Shown here: piece by piece, positions 24,030 through 35,999 of the stretch
Numbering within the stretch: position 1 is the first letter of the stretch
Layout of the letters: every line of letters starts with the position of its first letter
Assembly: GCA_039881145.1 (NCBI GenBank)
Contig: JAYKKI010000032.1
Coordinates: forward strand, 10,293,001-10,357,000
Length of the DNA: 64,000 bases
Direction: 5' to 3'
DNA from: Druceiella hillmani
Lineage: Eukaryota > Arthropoda > Insecta > Lepidoptera > Hepialidae
Notes under the pieces: generated by a model
What the model was told of the DNA's origin: nothing
The model's database searches: none
The model's input: only the letters and a program-made list of their open reading frames with translations
Position numbers and translations under genes: made by a program

Positions 24030-24300
24030 ATATTTAATCAGCAGTGGTTGTAGTAACATATTCCATTAGTGGAGTGTGCGTTTGTATTTTTGCAACTAAT
24101 AAATAAGATGTCGTTACGTGTCAAAATCACTTAACGACCGGAAGCAGATGTGGCCAGACCAGCGATATGGGAACATAAAGAAAACTGTGTCAACATCACA
24201 CATACATGTGTTCATATGTGAATCTACGCACTTATGTGGCCTCTACGTGATTAAGTGGAAATGTGTCTCTTATTTTTTACGAGGAATAGAGTTTATTATA
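24030..24300. other. Conserved island c8, copy A
   Basis: Matches 43405-43680 with very few changes over about 130 bases (AATAAATAAGATGTCGTTAC to ACTGTGTCAACATC), then GGCCTCTACGTGATTAAGTG. A frame reading KSLNDRKQMWPDQRYGNIKK is open in both copies but begins only at a GTG. It diverges completely after about 50 codons, and the changes are not mainly synonymous, so I treat the island as noncoding. It is one of the two best-preserved islands between A and B. Confidence 0.7.
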
Positions 24301-25564
24301 TTTGTATGTATGGTAGTATGTCATTTCCATCAAGGCGTGGTACTATGCCGTTTTACAATTACCTATTCCGTATCGTTGTAAGAATCTAATTATTGAAGAA
24401 TATGACACTACTAATGGTCAATTTTTGTTCTACCGTAGCAGTACTTGCAATTTTTATATTTAGAATATATCTCATGCCCCTATGCAGCTATGAGTATTTT
24501 CTGGGAGCAGGTAAATTTATCATTAATATTTTAACATCCTAAAAACGAGATATGATAGCGAAAAACTGAGGTATGAGACCAATGTTTTATTTAAGAACTT
24601 GCGCATAGTTACTCGGTGTCATCAATGGGATAAATTACTATATAAATCCATTAAAAAATACGCTCTTGCGACGTAGCTTAATTGCGTGGCTCTACAGATA
24701 GATTTATCCTCACATTACATAATATAACAGTATCTTGCGAGATATAAACCAGCGTTCCTAAACATTACGCATCTACAATTGGCTGGTACCGTTGCTTTTT
24801 TAAGGCATAAAACCCAAGAAAACATTTTTTATTCAACAAACAGGAAGTAGCACTAATACACATGACTCAAATAAAAGATTAACTTTTCGTTTTTCGAAAC
24901 AATATCCATATAATTCTGGTTAAAATAATTTGGACGAATTTCAAGATATAATTTTGTGTATTGGGTGCTACATAATCACATACCATTTAATGAATACTTG
25001 GTGTTCCCGTCTCTACTTAATTGTACTTGAACATAAATAAATTTCATATGCAATATTACGAAATAGGAATTGTTTGAATGTGTTCGGATACATTCTTACT
25101 GTTTTAGATTTTTATACTGCTTATCACTACTATTTTAAATACTATCGATTGACGAGTATTTAAGATATAAAAAAACAAAAACCAGTACCACATTTTATTC
25201 AGTTTTCTTAAGGTAAAAAATAATAACTCTCTGACATTTACAGTAATTTTTCATAAAATTATATAAAAACTTGTTACCAACTTAGGTTGTAATATTAATA
25301 AAAACCCTACTTTACAATCCACTTGTTCGCTGTATATTGGTTTTAATATAATTTGCTACATATATTCACATTGATATTTATGCAGACTAAATGAGATGAA
25401 CCTAGTATTCAGAATACCAGGTATAAATTTAGAAAAATCTGTTGATTTCAATAGTGAACCAAAACTATTCAAATAAATTTGCCCATGAAGCGTTCGCATT
25501 GTTACTGATTCAAAAAAAGGAACACAATAAGCCCAAAATACAATTCGCTTGCTAACCACCCTAG

Positions 25565-25810
25565 CGTGCTTGCTCACAGTTTAAAATAAAACGCAGGCAT
25601 CGGGCAACGGTTCTAAATGATTTCCGCGAGCGTGTAATTGATACCGGATCGTTCCCTTGAACTCGGGCTGGCGAGACGAGGTCTACTTAACGTAATGGAT
25701 GCGGCCCGAGGCCCGATCCGATCGATACCGCTTCCTCTGCGAGGCCATCAATCAATCAACCGATTCGTGTGTTGAGGTGCTGAGAATAGGTGAGTGAAAA
25801 CAATAAAATG
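25565..25810. other. Conserved island c9, copy A (GC-rich, ends at a donor-like GTGAGT)
   Basis: Matches 45080-45325. It is much richer in GC than its surroundings. Core features are GATTTCCGCGAGCGTGTAAT, TGATACCGGAT, GGCGAGACGAGGTCTACTTA, AATGGATGCGGCCCGAGGCC, GCCATCAATCAATC and TGTTGAGGTGCTGAGAATAG followed by GTGAGT. Single-base indels between the copies (GGCCC against GGCCCC) break all frames, so any product is RNA. The shared GTGAG right at the island edge fits a splice donor at the end of a noncoding exon, though a plain regulatory element is equally possible. Confidence 0.7.
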
Positions 25811-26489
25811 TTCCTTTAAATATGCCTTTAATTGCGTTTCTGGCCTATACACATCACTAATAATCACATTTACAATACGTTTCTTTCAATGCTGTATATT
25901 TTAAAACATAGATTATTCAACAGGAAGATAAAGATGACCACGTTCTATTAGAAAACTATGCATATTTTAAAGCCTATGCGGTGACTTAATATTAGTTTAA
26001 GCAATAGACTTAGTAGTATTGCAATAGACATAGATGTGAAATTTTCAATAATACTACTCATTTTAAAGATATTTTATTACGTCTAAAGCTTTATTTTGAT
26101 AGCGTCAGGGAAACGAAACAAATTTCAATTGAATGCATAGATTGTGAACTCTTTGCAATAGCAATTTAACATATTTAAGAGTATTATTTAATTTAACTGG
26201 CTCAAATAAAAAAAATATATTTGTTTCACAATTTTTTACTAGAACAGACAATTTTCTCTTTGGGTCTATTTAATCAAATAATACGTCATAGCATATTACA
26301 TTACAGCCAATACAGTGTGCAGATGGATTGTAAAATATGACTTAAAATAATATTTAACCGACCAACTATGTTAAGCAAGCTACGAGTATTTCATACCTAT
26401 TAAATTTAAAGCAGTAAACACTTTGAACCAATAGATCTAAAGTAGCTTCCTAAAATTATAATATAAAGAACGGTGTTAATTAAAAAAAA

Positions 26490-27050
26490 TGTGTGTTGCA
26501 AAAATAGAACTAGCACTATCTAAATTCCGTACACTTTAAGCATTTATAAACGTATAATGGTACAAAGAATGTCTGTCATTCTAAAAATTGTTTTTTTTTA
26601 ACGTAAAACGTCTACTACATCTTTCATATGCTTTTAAATATGCGCCTGTGATAGATTTAGTGTAAAGATAAAAATGATAATGGCATATAGAATTAGATAT
26701 CATTTATTCTTAGAATTTCTCTTTTACTTGTACTACAAGGTCCACCATTACACGAACTTTCAAGATTGCAAATCGACCGGAAATGCCCTATAGGGCTTGA
26801 TGACCGCTATTTCAAAATAAAAAAATATTTTAAAAGGCGGTATCTTTTTGTTAGATTAACCAAAGCCTTTAAATTTATAAAATAATATAAGACATTAATT
26901 AAAATTTAATATCTCAAACTTTTCTAAGGAAAAGGACTTTGACACAGAGAGAGGCTGACGGATAGATGGGCGACCTCGTAACTCTATAGAAGTTTGTTTT
27001 TTTTATTTTGAGGGACGGGAACCTAAAAGGAAAAAGACTTGTGTTTTTCT
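26490..27050 (-). mobile_element. Dispersed repeat X, near full-length, decayed (copy A)
   Basis: The left end shows AGAACTAGCACTATCTAAAT, TTCCGTACACTTTAAGCA and TTTATAAACGTATAATGGTA. The right end shows AGGCTGACGGATAGATGGGC, GACCTCGTAACTCTATAGAA and TTTTGAGGGACGGGAACCTA. The same two ends, about 570 bp apart, bound the better copy at 33716-34290. In B the matching place (46070-46150) keeps only the right end, so B has lost the interior. It looks like a nonautonomous element with no coding content. Confidence 0.65.
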
Positions 27051-27281
27051 TCTAGTACTATTATCAGGTCAAAATATTACATATAGAATGCAATGTAACA
27101 TGTAATTATATAACTTGGTCATTTAAGGAAAAGAGGCCTCTGTTAGACGAAAGAGCTCATAGCGTAGTGACAATAATAGAATGCGATTGAGAGTTTTAGG
27201 GTATGCAATTAAAAAAAACAATATTCAAAATACAAGTCTCCTCAGAGTTAAAATACACACAAGAGTTTATATATAAAATTA

Positions 27282-27282
<1 letters not shown>

Positions 27283-27340
<58 letters not shown>

Positions 27341-27353
27341 ATGTATGTATGTA

Positions 27354-27390
<37 letters not shown>
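27283..27390. repeat. (TA)n microsatellite with a (TGTA)n centre
   Basis: About 50 bases of (TA)n, then TGTGTGTGTATGTATGTATG, then (TA)n again. It is absent at the matching place in B (about 46280). Confidence 0.97.
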
Positions 27391-28439
27391 TAAATTGTAA
27401 TAAAAAAAGATTAAATAATTGTTAAAAGAAAATCAAGTATGCATACAAAAGTATATTTTAATAGATTTCTGAAAGATTTTTATTCGAAAATTAGTATTTT
27501 CACATTTCTTTAAATTTCAAAAATATTAAAAGTAAATAACTTTAATATTTTTTATGGTTGCATATCTATACTTCACGCATGAGTTAGAAACACATATACG
27601 AAATTACTGTCCCAAACCATTTTTTATTTTTAGGATGAACTGCTAAATACTAATGGTTTTATCTGTTCTTCATTAGGTGATTTGATATCTTTCAGTATTT
27701 TAAAATATTTTTCCCAATTTTTTTAGTTGTACATTACATCATGTTGTATCATGTTCAGTCATCAAATTGTGTTATACTCAGTCATCAAATTGAAATTCTA
27801 GAAATACTAATTTCCACAAAAGTGACATAGATAAACAATCTGGAAAATGGAAGAATTTCGGTATAATTTTTTGATGGAAGAAAAGTTACCCAGGACGAGA
27901 ATATAAGATACAGATCTATACCATAAATGATACAGATTATAACGTAATGCTGAAAATTAGTTAAATAAAGTTCAACGTCTTTTGAAAATTTTTCAATTGT
28001 GATGTTCATTTAACATACTTGAAATAACACTTTATTGGTAATAAAATGAGAAGGAAACATATTATCTCGTTTATTGACATATATCCGATAAAAATTAATA
28101 GAGTTATTTGAATTTTCACTAATATCTATGGAAAACCAAAATACTTAATGAATGCAGATGCGACTCAATTTTTTTTTGTTTTACTCTTATAATTTAATAA
28201 TTGATTAATGAAATAAAAAATTAGAGGAGTTATTCTACTAGTCGATTTCATCTTATAATATCTTATAAATTCAGAAATATATATATCTTACGAAAAATAA
28301 AATCAAATTTAAATTTTTTCATGTGCTATATATAAATTACACAAACCAAAATACTCAGCTTAGGGAAATAATTCTTAATATATATAATAAACATTAAATT
28401 TATATTTAAATGTTTTTCTTACCCACTCTAATACAATAA

Positions 28440-28560
28440 TATTTTTAGGCTAATGCGTTCAAAGTGTTGATTTCTACGATATTTTCCCACACTTGGAGAT
28501 TTCAGCGACATATTCATCAATCAAAAGTTCCTGTTTTGCTCGTATAGAATGCGTATGAGA
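28440..28560. other. Conserved island c10, copy A
   Basis: Matches 47050-47170: TTTTAGGCTAATGCGT against TTTTAGGCTTATACGT, CACACTTGGAGATTTCAGCG, ATATTCATCAATCAA and GTTTTGCTCGTATAGAATGC-like sequence. It is a modest island of about 120 bases. Confidence 0.45.
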
Positions 28561-28583
28561 ATGATATTTTCAGAATTAGGAGC

Positions 28584-28631
28584 AGTAAGTTAAATTTGCA
28601 ATGGCATGTGCCATTTCAAATTTAACTTACT
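28584..28631. repeat. Near-perfect 48-base palindrome (23-bp arms, 2-base loop)
   Basis: AGTAAGTTAAATTTGCAATG plus GCA at 28584-28606 pairs with TGCCATTTCAAATTTAACTT plus ACT at 28609-28631, with one mismatch and a TG loop. Copy B lacks it at the matching place (about 47190). The loop is too small for a typical microRNA precursor. Confidence 0.9.
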
Positions 28632-29194
28632 ACTTACTACTATATCAATATTTGTATAAAATTGTATCCATATCAAATGTAGAACGACGTGATAAATACT
28701 GCTGCGCTTTTCTTTTTGAAGGAAATTGTCACATTCAACTTTAAATATACTACTTTATGTACTTCATTGTTATGGAAACGATGGTATCATAAATTATTAT
28801 AATTCCAACATTTTATTCTAATTTTATTGTTATTAGAATTCTGTAAAACTAAAGCTAAAATCTGACTTACAATGTTAATTAAGAGATAGGTCCACATTAC
28901 CGATTCTAAACATATCAGTAAGCATTTATTGCAATGATGTAGGATATTTTGTAGCAACTTTATACTTTCATAGTTCAACAACAATATTAATTTTAAACAT
29001 TTTGAACAATTTTAGTAGTCATGAACATTTTGAAAAAATATAGTTTTAGAATACTAACTACTTTTCCGGTTGATACTCTACATAGATTTAAGCAAAATAA
29101 TAGTTAATAACAAATAATTATAAATATAAAAATTTGTCTGAAGATTTTGGAGATGGAAATCTTTAAGATCCTCAGACAAATATATTTAAGATAT

Positions 29195-29320
29195 TTACAA
29201 GTTTCAACATGAATCGTTTCTGAAAAGAATCGGCTGTGACAACAATCGTGATTATATAGGTGTGGTTTTATTAAACATATGTTTTTTTTCTTTCAAAATA
29301 GGGAACTATAACAACGGGTC
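29195..29320 (-). repeat. Dispersed repeat X, fragment (copy A, block U)
   Basis: GTTTCAACATGAATCGTTTC, GGCTGTGAC and CTTTCAAAATAGGGAACTAT are minus-strand remnants. The copy in B at 47655-47770 occupies the same place, so the insertion predates the A/B duplication. Confidence 0.55.
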
Positions 29321-29981
29321 ATGAACCAATTAGGTTTATGAGCCGAACCTCCAATAAAACTTAAATTCGTTTGTTATTTTACTAAAAACAATAAAAACAG
29401 AATATAAATGCTTCTCTTGATTATTGAACTCGCGTAACTCTCTCTAATTCGCGTAACTCTGTTAATTTTAATTATTTGACTTATTATAACTTGTGGTAAA
29501 ATCGGGAAAGTGATAGAAATATATAATTATTCGAAAGAAGGTATACAAATGTATAGATTCTACTCCAATTTTTAAAAGCTTTTCGTGTTTCCACTGAATT
29601 TAAGGCGCGAACTATGGGAACATCATCGATTTACTCTAAATTAAAATAAACATGCAAGAACTAGAGGTATAGAAAAACATTAACTGAGTCATATATATTA
29701 GAAATAAGAATTTTTGGCTCTCTACCTCCCAACGTCAGTAACCAAAAATTGTTACTTAATTTAAATATCAATAATAGCGCGATAATTTAATTTTTAAAGA
29801 TATGAATCAAATATGGTTTTTCAAACGTTTATGACATTTATTAAACGTTAACACTTTTAGCACATATTTAATGTATCTGGATTTAATTCCTAAATAAAAT
29901 TTAACATTTCCAAAAAATTAAATTCTAGTGTCAAAAATAAACTTCTTAAAATGAAATGCTGAAAGAAAACCTCTACAAATT

Positions 29982-30017
29982 GGTATGGTACAGCACTTTA
30001 TGTAATGTGCTATACCA
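29982..30017. repeat. 36-base hairpin (13-bp arms)
   Basis: TATGGTACAGCAC, a ten-base loop TTTATGTAAT, then GTGCTATACCATA; one mismatch. The matching place in B is occupied by the start of the (TA)n/triplicated region, so B has no counterpart. Confidence 0.8.
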
Positions 30018-30054
30018 TATTTTAAAAGTAAAAACAAGGTGAATTGTCAACAAT

Positions 30055-30300
30055 GTGTTCACTATAGAGACTTTACACGAAGAAATTACGTTACCATAAC
30101 CTAATGCTCGTTTAATACTAGATGGCGGTGATAGCATTTTGTTAACACACAAAACATGAATCTAGCCTTTATAATGGCACGTTTGTTTGAGACTTCTTAA
30201 AGCGAAATAAGGAAAGATGACAAGCTACAAATATAGGTACTGAATATGAATATGGTTCGTTAAGCCTAAACAATCGTGGTGACCTTAGTACCAATTTCAT
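30055..30300. other. Conserved island c11, copy A
   Basis: Matches 49965-50220. Shared features are TTCACTATAGAGACTTTACA, CACGAAGAAATTACGTTACC, AACCTAATGCT, ATGGCG(G/C)T(G/A)ATAGCATTTTGT, GCCTTTATAATGG, AGCTACAAAT and AACAATC(G/C)TGGT(G/T)ACCTT. It is noncoding by frame comparison. Confidence 0.65.
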
Positions 30301-31324
30301 TAATGACTCATCACAATGATAATACTCAAGAATTAAATATTTATAACCCTTATTGAGAAGGTTTTTTGATTTAGATGAAATAAATATATTAAATTTAATT
30401 GGAGTGATACTAGTAAAAAACTATATTACTTTCTCTTCTGATAATAATTAAAAATTCTTTTCGCAATTTTTTTATATAAAAACGTAAAAATGGTATAAGT
30501 AAATTTTGCCTTTTATTGTGTATAATACTTGCTAAACAATTTTAATAATTACACTACATCGAAATAAAAATTATACCTGCCATATAACTAGTCATATCGA
30601 AACACATACGACATCTTAGTCATGTTAAATTAAATATTAGTTATGGTGATGTGTCTCACCAAATATCAACTTTATATCGGCACGCTTTTTCATCCATCTC
30701 CATCGTATAAAGTTAGCAGAACGTTATATTGCATTTAGGGATCCACGTGCTACCATTTTTAGAGTTCCGGACCTCTTACGAAAAAATTAAATATAAAAAT
30801 CTTAAAACATTATTTTCATTATTTTAGGTATTGAATTTTGAGGTTGAAAAATGTTTTTTCTTCCTTCTTATTATGAAAATATTTAACTCAAAATAACTCA
30901 GAAAAATGGATTTTTTAGAACACATTTTTACGTCTGTAAAAATACAGTAGTTTATAAAAAGGAATATTTTTAATTTAATGGAAATATTGTGTATCCTTAA
31001 ATATTTATAAGTGTCCAAATTTGTAGAAAATTTACGCTTCATGGGTTCTACTCGTCCCAGAATAGTTCGTTCTAATCCTAGAATGGCTATTAATGTAAAC
31101 TAATCTCTCTGTTCTTTTTAAAGATTGAAAGACTTCTTACTTATTCCCACTTAGGGTTATTCTGTATCTTTTAGTCAGCGCTCTTTGTCTCAACCTAGTC
31201 ATGGTGCTGTTTTTTTCCCTGAAGTGGCTGCCATTTAACCTTGGCAACTCAAGGGGACACTAGATCTTCGTTAAGCTAGATTTCTCATAACGAATTTTAT
31301 ATAATGTCAACAACCAAAGCCAAA

Positions 31325-31790
31325 GGATTGGTGGTCACTCATAGATCGAGTGAAATTACAAACACGATTAGCGTACGGGCCCATTAATGATTAAACTAAT
31401 ATACATGTAATTTAAATTATATGCAATGTAAATCAAGTAAATCTGAATCATTTAAAATCCATAGCATCTATAGCAAGACTAATTGAAGTAGTTTTCTGAG
31501 TAGAAGAAATAAGTTATGGAAAGCTATATTACCCACAAAAGTACTTGTTTCCAAATTTTCCAAGGGCAGCGAGCTGAACGACACGGATATACTATTTATC
31601 CTCTCTTGTTTAGAATATACTTACTCGTTAAACTTTCGGATAGTATTGTCAATTCCGAATCCGATTTTGTAGATTATCACATAGATATCAAGCAGACGTA
31701 GCTGAAATTGTCTGAGATAAACGTAAAGGCATCACCGGTCCATTATCCTCATCACCTTAAATGATGATGATTATGGCTCGCATCTTAAAA
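31325..31790. other. Conserved island c3, copy B
   Basis: Counterpart of 9530-10035. It keeps TTTTCCAAGGGCAGCGAGCT, then GAACGACACGGATA, the ATATCAAGCAGACGTAGCTG stretch and CCTCATCACCTTAAATGATG. The left part is shorter than in A and C. Confidence 0.7.
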
Positions 31791-32279
31791 TCTGATAGAA
31801 AACGATAATTTTATTTTTAAATTTTTGCCCTATACCTAAAGTAAATACTATATGAATTATTCCAGAATCTCTAGAATAATTTTATAATTCAAAGCTAACA
31901 ACTACGATGTATCAGATTTAACCAACAATTTAAATTCTTCCGAAATAATGTTCGGAAATTCTTATAGTGAACAAAGAATGAACATCATTACTTAGGAATT
32001 CACAAAGAAATAGCAGAATGACGAAAATAGCAGAGAAAGTTGTCAGCACTTATCAAAAAACCAACTAGGTTAGGAAATATCGACCCCACGTAACTGTATT
32101 CAAATGTATCTTCAAATATCCGGCAATATCGCATATAAAACCTCTAACACATGAGAACAATCCTCGATGTAGACGATCTTCGAAGTCTTATAGCACCGAC
32201 GAGTTCGACTGACTAAGCTTAGACCTTCGCCCAAGTGTTGTCGTAAATAAAAAATGGTCGCCATCACTCATGTAGACGT

Positions 32280-32560
32280 TCGTTCTATTCCTCGTCGGCA
32301 CTCCCGTGCCGGTTTAATGATATAATTTGTGAATAGTCTCCCAGCGGAAGGCTCACAAAGCGCGAGGCATTCTCTCTTATGGCCCATAATAATGTTATGA
32401 AATAAGTGTTTTCCCCTGTGATGTTCGGTATGATTATTTATGTGCGGCGATGTGATCGGGTTATCGGTGGGCTAATGGAAGTCTCGAGGACGACCCCGGG
32501 TGTGGGCGTGGCGCTCCTTAATTTAATGATGTTAATTCACCAAATACGATTTGGTCGGTG
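32280..32560. other. Conserved island c4, copy B
   Basis: Counterpart of 10540-10830. The core differs from A at only a few bases and carries the same palindrome TTATGGCCCATAA (32377-32389). The distal GC-rich tail (GGTGTGGGCGTGGCGCTCC) is also kept. Confidence 0.75.
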
Positions 32561-33477
32561 TTGCTTTCTATGTATCTACCTACAACACAATTAACTTTAT
32601 TTCTCTTTCTTTTTTTATTATTTTTTCACATAGTAAGCACACTGCAATATAATTCGGTTTTTCTCACTTTATCCATAGATATTTCTAGATTTTTTTCTAC
32701 ATATACACATTTTTTTTAATTTTCCACTACTTTTGATATATTTTGTAGCATCAAAGATTTATATTCATTCGAAATTCTTGTTAAATAGGCGTTTTTATCT
32801 ATGAATTTTCTTTATATTCTCTGATATTCGTTGTATGCAGCCTTTACAATTCTATACAGAGCTACCACCGTTAATCAATTTTGACCAAGTAAACACATGA
32901 TTTACCCAATAAGAATGTAAATATGTATTAGAGAAAGTATTATTTTCAAAGCGAATATCACTTTTGAAGACGAAATTAAAAAATTTATTATAAAATACAG
33001 GAAATCGCCGATCTACACGATTTTCGAACACACAGTAATGTTATTTTTATTATAGCTTTTATTACAAGTATATTACGTAAGTTTCTGCTTGGGTAATGGG
33101 AATTTTATTATATATACCATATAGTGCACTTTATGACAACTCGGAAATTAAATAGTTTTCTACACGCCAAGTTTCAAATTAATATACCTAATCATTTCAA
33201 TCTTGATTCATACATATAATAAGTTGCATATTACAAAGAAATTTGTGTATAGATATATTGAATTGTTTGGCACATTCCTGTATTGAACTTTCTGTTATGT
33301 ATTTTATAAATTAAATTTATTATCTTTTACAGACTCCTAAGTACTTTTTCAAGAAATTGTATTAAAATAAGTGAAAAATTGGTACAGCCACTTCAGTATG
33401 CAAGAAATTTCTGTTTAACTGAATGTATAGTCGCAACATCTTCATCAAGATTACTTTCTATTTATAGATAGCTAATA

Positions 33478-33512
33478 TTATTATGTTCAATTAATTATAT
33501 TGAACATAATAA
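33478..33512. repeat. 35-base hairpin with perfect 13-bp arms
   Basis: TTATTATGTTCAA, loop TTAATTATA, then TTGAACATAATAA. Copy A at the matching place (about 12840-12890) has no such structure. The element is copy-specific. Confidence 0.85.
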
Positions 33513-33715
33513 CTAGAACTATTTTTTCATTATACTATGAAAACTTTTTTTCTGAATCCTTTTTTTTTCTTCTAAAAAATATATTAGACTTTACATAAAA
33601 TTAAAAAGTATTCAAGTATTTCATTAAAAATTAATCTGCTCAATAATTCATTTACAAATATTTTTAAGGTTAATTTTATGTGCGTCAATATGCTTTATCA
33701 CTATGCCACATTTTA

Positions 33716-34290
33716 AGACATATAAAATATAAAATAATTGACGAAAAATTTAAAAAAATTTGTCAAGCACAAGTAGAACTCGCACTACGAAAGTTTCGAA
33801 CGCATTTAGGCATTTATAAGCATTTAACGGTACGTAATATTCTTATTAGGCTATATACTGAACGATATATAAAACTGTATTTTTTTAGAAAGAAAATATA
33901 TACTTACTATATCGATCACAGGCACCAAAAAAATATAATGTGATATAATTACAAATTAACGATTTTCACATTTTTTTCTTTTCTTATTCAGTGACCTTGC
34001 TTCTTGTTGAATCACATGATTCTAAGTCAAGGAAAAGTACCCAACATGTTTTGATTTATTTGCTAGTGTCAAAATAAGGGGCATAAATGACCGTATTTTT
34101 AATTGCTTTGGCTTAGAATCTTGTGTAATGTCAAGGGGCCGTAGACCTTTAATATTGTATGTTATTTAAAATTGATATCTCCACGTGTTTCGGGGAAAAA
34201 AGATTTTGACCCACAGACAGACGGACAACGAAGTGATCCCATGAGTGTTCCCTTCTTGCCTTTTGAGGTACGGGACCCTACAAAAGGCTG
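33716..34290 (-). mobile_element. Dispersed repeat X, best copy, about 575 bp (copy B)
   Basis: The left end matches that of 26490 (GTAGAACTCGCACTACGAAA, TTTATAAGCATTTAACGGTA). The right end reads CAGACAGACGGACAACGAAG, TGATCCCATGAGTGTTCCC and CCTTTTGAGGTACGGGACCC. Copy A jumps from the counterpart of 33716 to that of 34288, so this is an insertion with an empty site. It sits directly beside an older fragment of the same family shared with A (13083-13180). I recall this family as widespread in Lepidoptera and other arthropods; no coding capacity is visible. Confidence 0.75.
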
Positions 34291-34999
34291 TGATAAAACA
34301 GGAGACGGGTTGATCTGATAATAGTAATCATTTTTAATATTGAAGAACGGGATCAAAGAAAATAGAAAAAGACCAGAAACATTCTGAAAGGGAATCCTAC
34401 AAAAATAAAGAAAATGCTTACACGAATATAATGAAATTATCAATTTTTTCAAACGCCAATCGGGAAAGTGAGAAAACTTGTACCTTCTTTCTTACGAAAA
34501 GCAAAGTTATTATTTTGAAATGAAAAAAATTATTATTATTTTTAACCTAATGGTTTTCTTTGTGCTGGAAATAAGATTCTTTTCCACATATTAATAAGAG
34601 AGTAGCCTCATTATTTAAGAAACTATATGAGATAGAAAAAAACCGCCTGAAAGTCAAACAAACGGAGAACAAATACATTTACACAAAAACATAACATGAA
34701 TTTCTTTGTGACCAGAGAGTTTTATCTTTCGTAATGGTTTTACAAGGTTTATATATGTGTTTGTGTATTATTAATTTGTTTTATTATTTCCAAATGGATA
34801 CTTATATAAGAATGTACTAACAACACAACATTCTGGAGCAGAAAAATAGAATTTTTTGCCAAAATTTATTTCTTTATAATTTAATATTTTCCAAATATCA
34901 TCACAAAATATCTGACTTCAAGAAACATGAAACTAACCAGCACACAGCATTGTATTATCGTTAAATTATTATCCTTAATACAATTCTAGTTACACTTGT

Positions 35000-35515
35000 T
35001 ATCAGTAGATTGTTTGCGTAGACCTCAATAACACGTATCGCTGGTGTAATAAACATTCGAACGCTTACGAATTGTAAATTAATTTAAAGCCAGAGATAAG
35101 AAACGTTTTGTCGTAGATCCACAATTCGCAATTTCTATGTGAAGCAGCAAAAGCCTTCTGTTTATTGAAGAATGATAGCTTAGGTACCACTGAATCTCAC
35201 TGGTATGGTAGATGAGATTTAATCTGATGCAACACCGCCTAAAGCATCCTACAAGTTGTTGAAATTAATGAAATACTAATCAGCCTGAAGTATAAGGTGG
35301 AATCTTGTCACAGGGAAGGAGGGAAGCTTTGATTTAATTGAAGCTCGAATATGAAAAGAATTGCGCGTATTTAATAAACAATAAATAGGCGTTCACAATA
35401 TACAAACATTCTTATAAAATTTTTACTAATAGCACAAACACAAATCATTATCTCTAGACATAATAAAATATGATAGTTAAAAACGCGCAGGGGAATATAA
35501 GCAATTTAAAGAAAA
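35000..35515. other. Conserved island c5, copy B
   Basis: Counterpart of 14025-14500. GCGTAGACCTCAATAACACG, the exact ACATTCGAACGCTTACGAAT and GAATGATAGCTTAGGTACCA are the best anchors. Confidence 0.65.
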
Positions 35516-35999
35516 AAAGTGTAATTTTGAGAAAAAAACTGGTTATTTTCCATTTGATGTTATATTATGTCAAAAACAACAAACGGATATTGTCTTATTT
35601 CATTCTATATTTAGTGTTGTCTCCATAAGTAGAAAAACATTACCTATATCTGTTTTGAGCGAAAAATATCAACGTCATTTTATTTATTCTTTTATTGTTT
35701 GAGATTGAATTTTCTATAGATAAACCTCATAAAAACAAAATAAAAGAACAGATTTCTATTCGGAAATTTCCATTTTCCGACGTGGATAAGATCGATAAAT
35801 TAAAATACTTTCTGGAATATAATCTGCCAAACACATTTTCCGAAAGAAAATTACGCTTTCACAATCCTTATCAATATCGTAATATTTATTCAGCAAATTA
35901 TCTCTCGATTGCAATGCGTTATTTCTACATTGCAACTTGTAGCTTTTGAACTTTATTATATTAGGGGAAATTAGATTTACCCTGATATTACATCAAGAA

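Larger units (their letters stand above)
9118..30370. repeat. Copy A of the large tandem unit (P-Q-R-S-T-U, about 21 kb)
   Basis: Block positions by eye are P 9118-10960, Q 10960-14540, R 14540-17757, S 17757-18550, T 18590-21200 and U 21200-30370. Each block has collinear counterparts in B and/or C: 10560-10700 matches 32310-32450 and 52397-52530, 24100-24260 matches 43480-43640, and 25600-25800 matches 45120-45320. Relative to other copies A lacks V (present in 0 and C) and W (present in B and C). The right end runs straight into the homologous start of copy B, so this is a true head-to-tail tandem array. Confidence 0.85.
21200..30370. repeat. Block U, copy A
   Basis: Aligns collinearly with 41190-50315 in B. 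It contains islands c7 (21520), c8 (24030), c9 (25565), c10 (28440) and c11 (30055), a long repeat X copy (26490-27050), a (TA)n tract and two copy-specific palindromes. Between islands the sequence is AT-rich, and matches to B are short and interrupted. No gene is seen. Confidence 0.75.

Noticed and set aside
24118..24381. 87-codon frame conserved in part with 43488-43760
   Set aside because: It needs a GTG start, diverges completely after about 50 codons, and changes are not concentrated at silent positions. Kept only as a noncoding conserved island.
26781..26800. Palindrome GCCCTATAGGGC
   Set aside because: It is an internal part of the decayed repeat X copy and too short to interpret.
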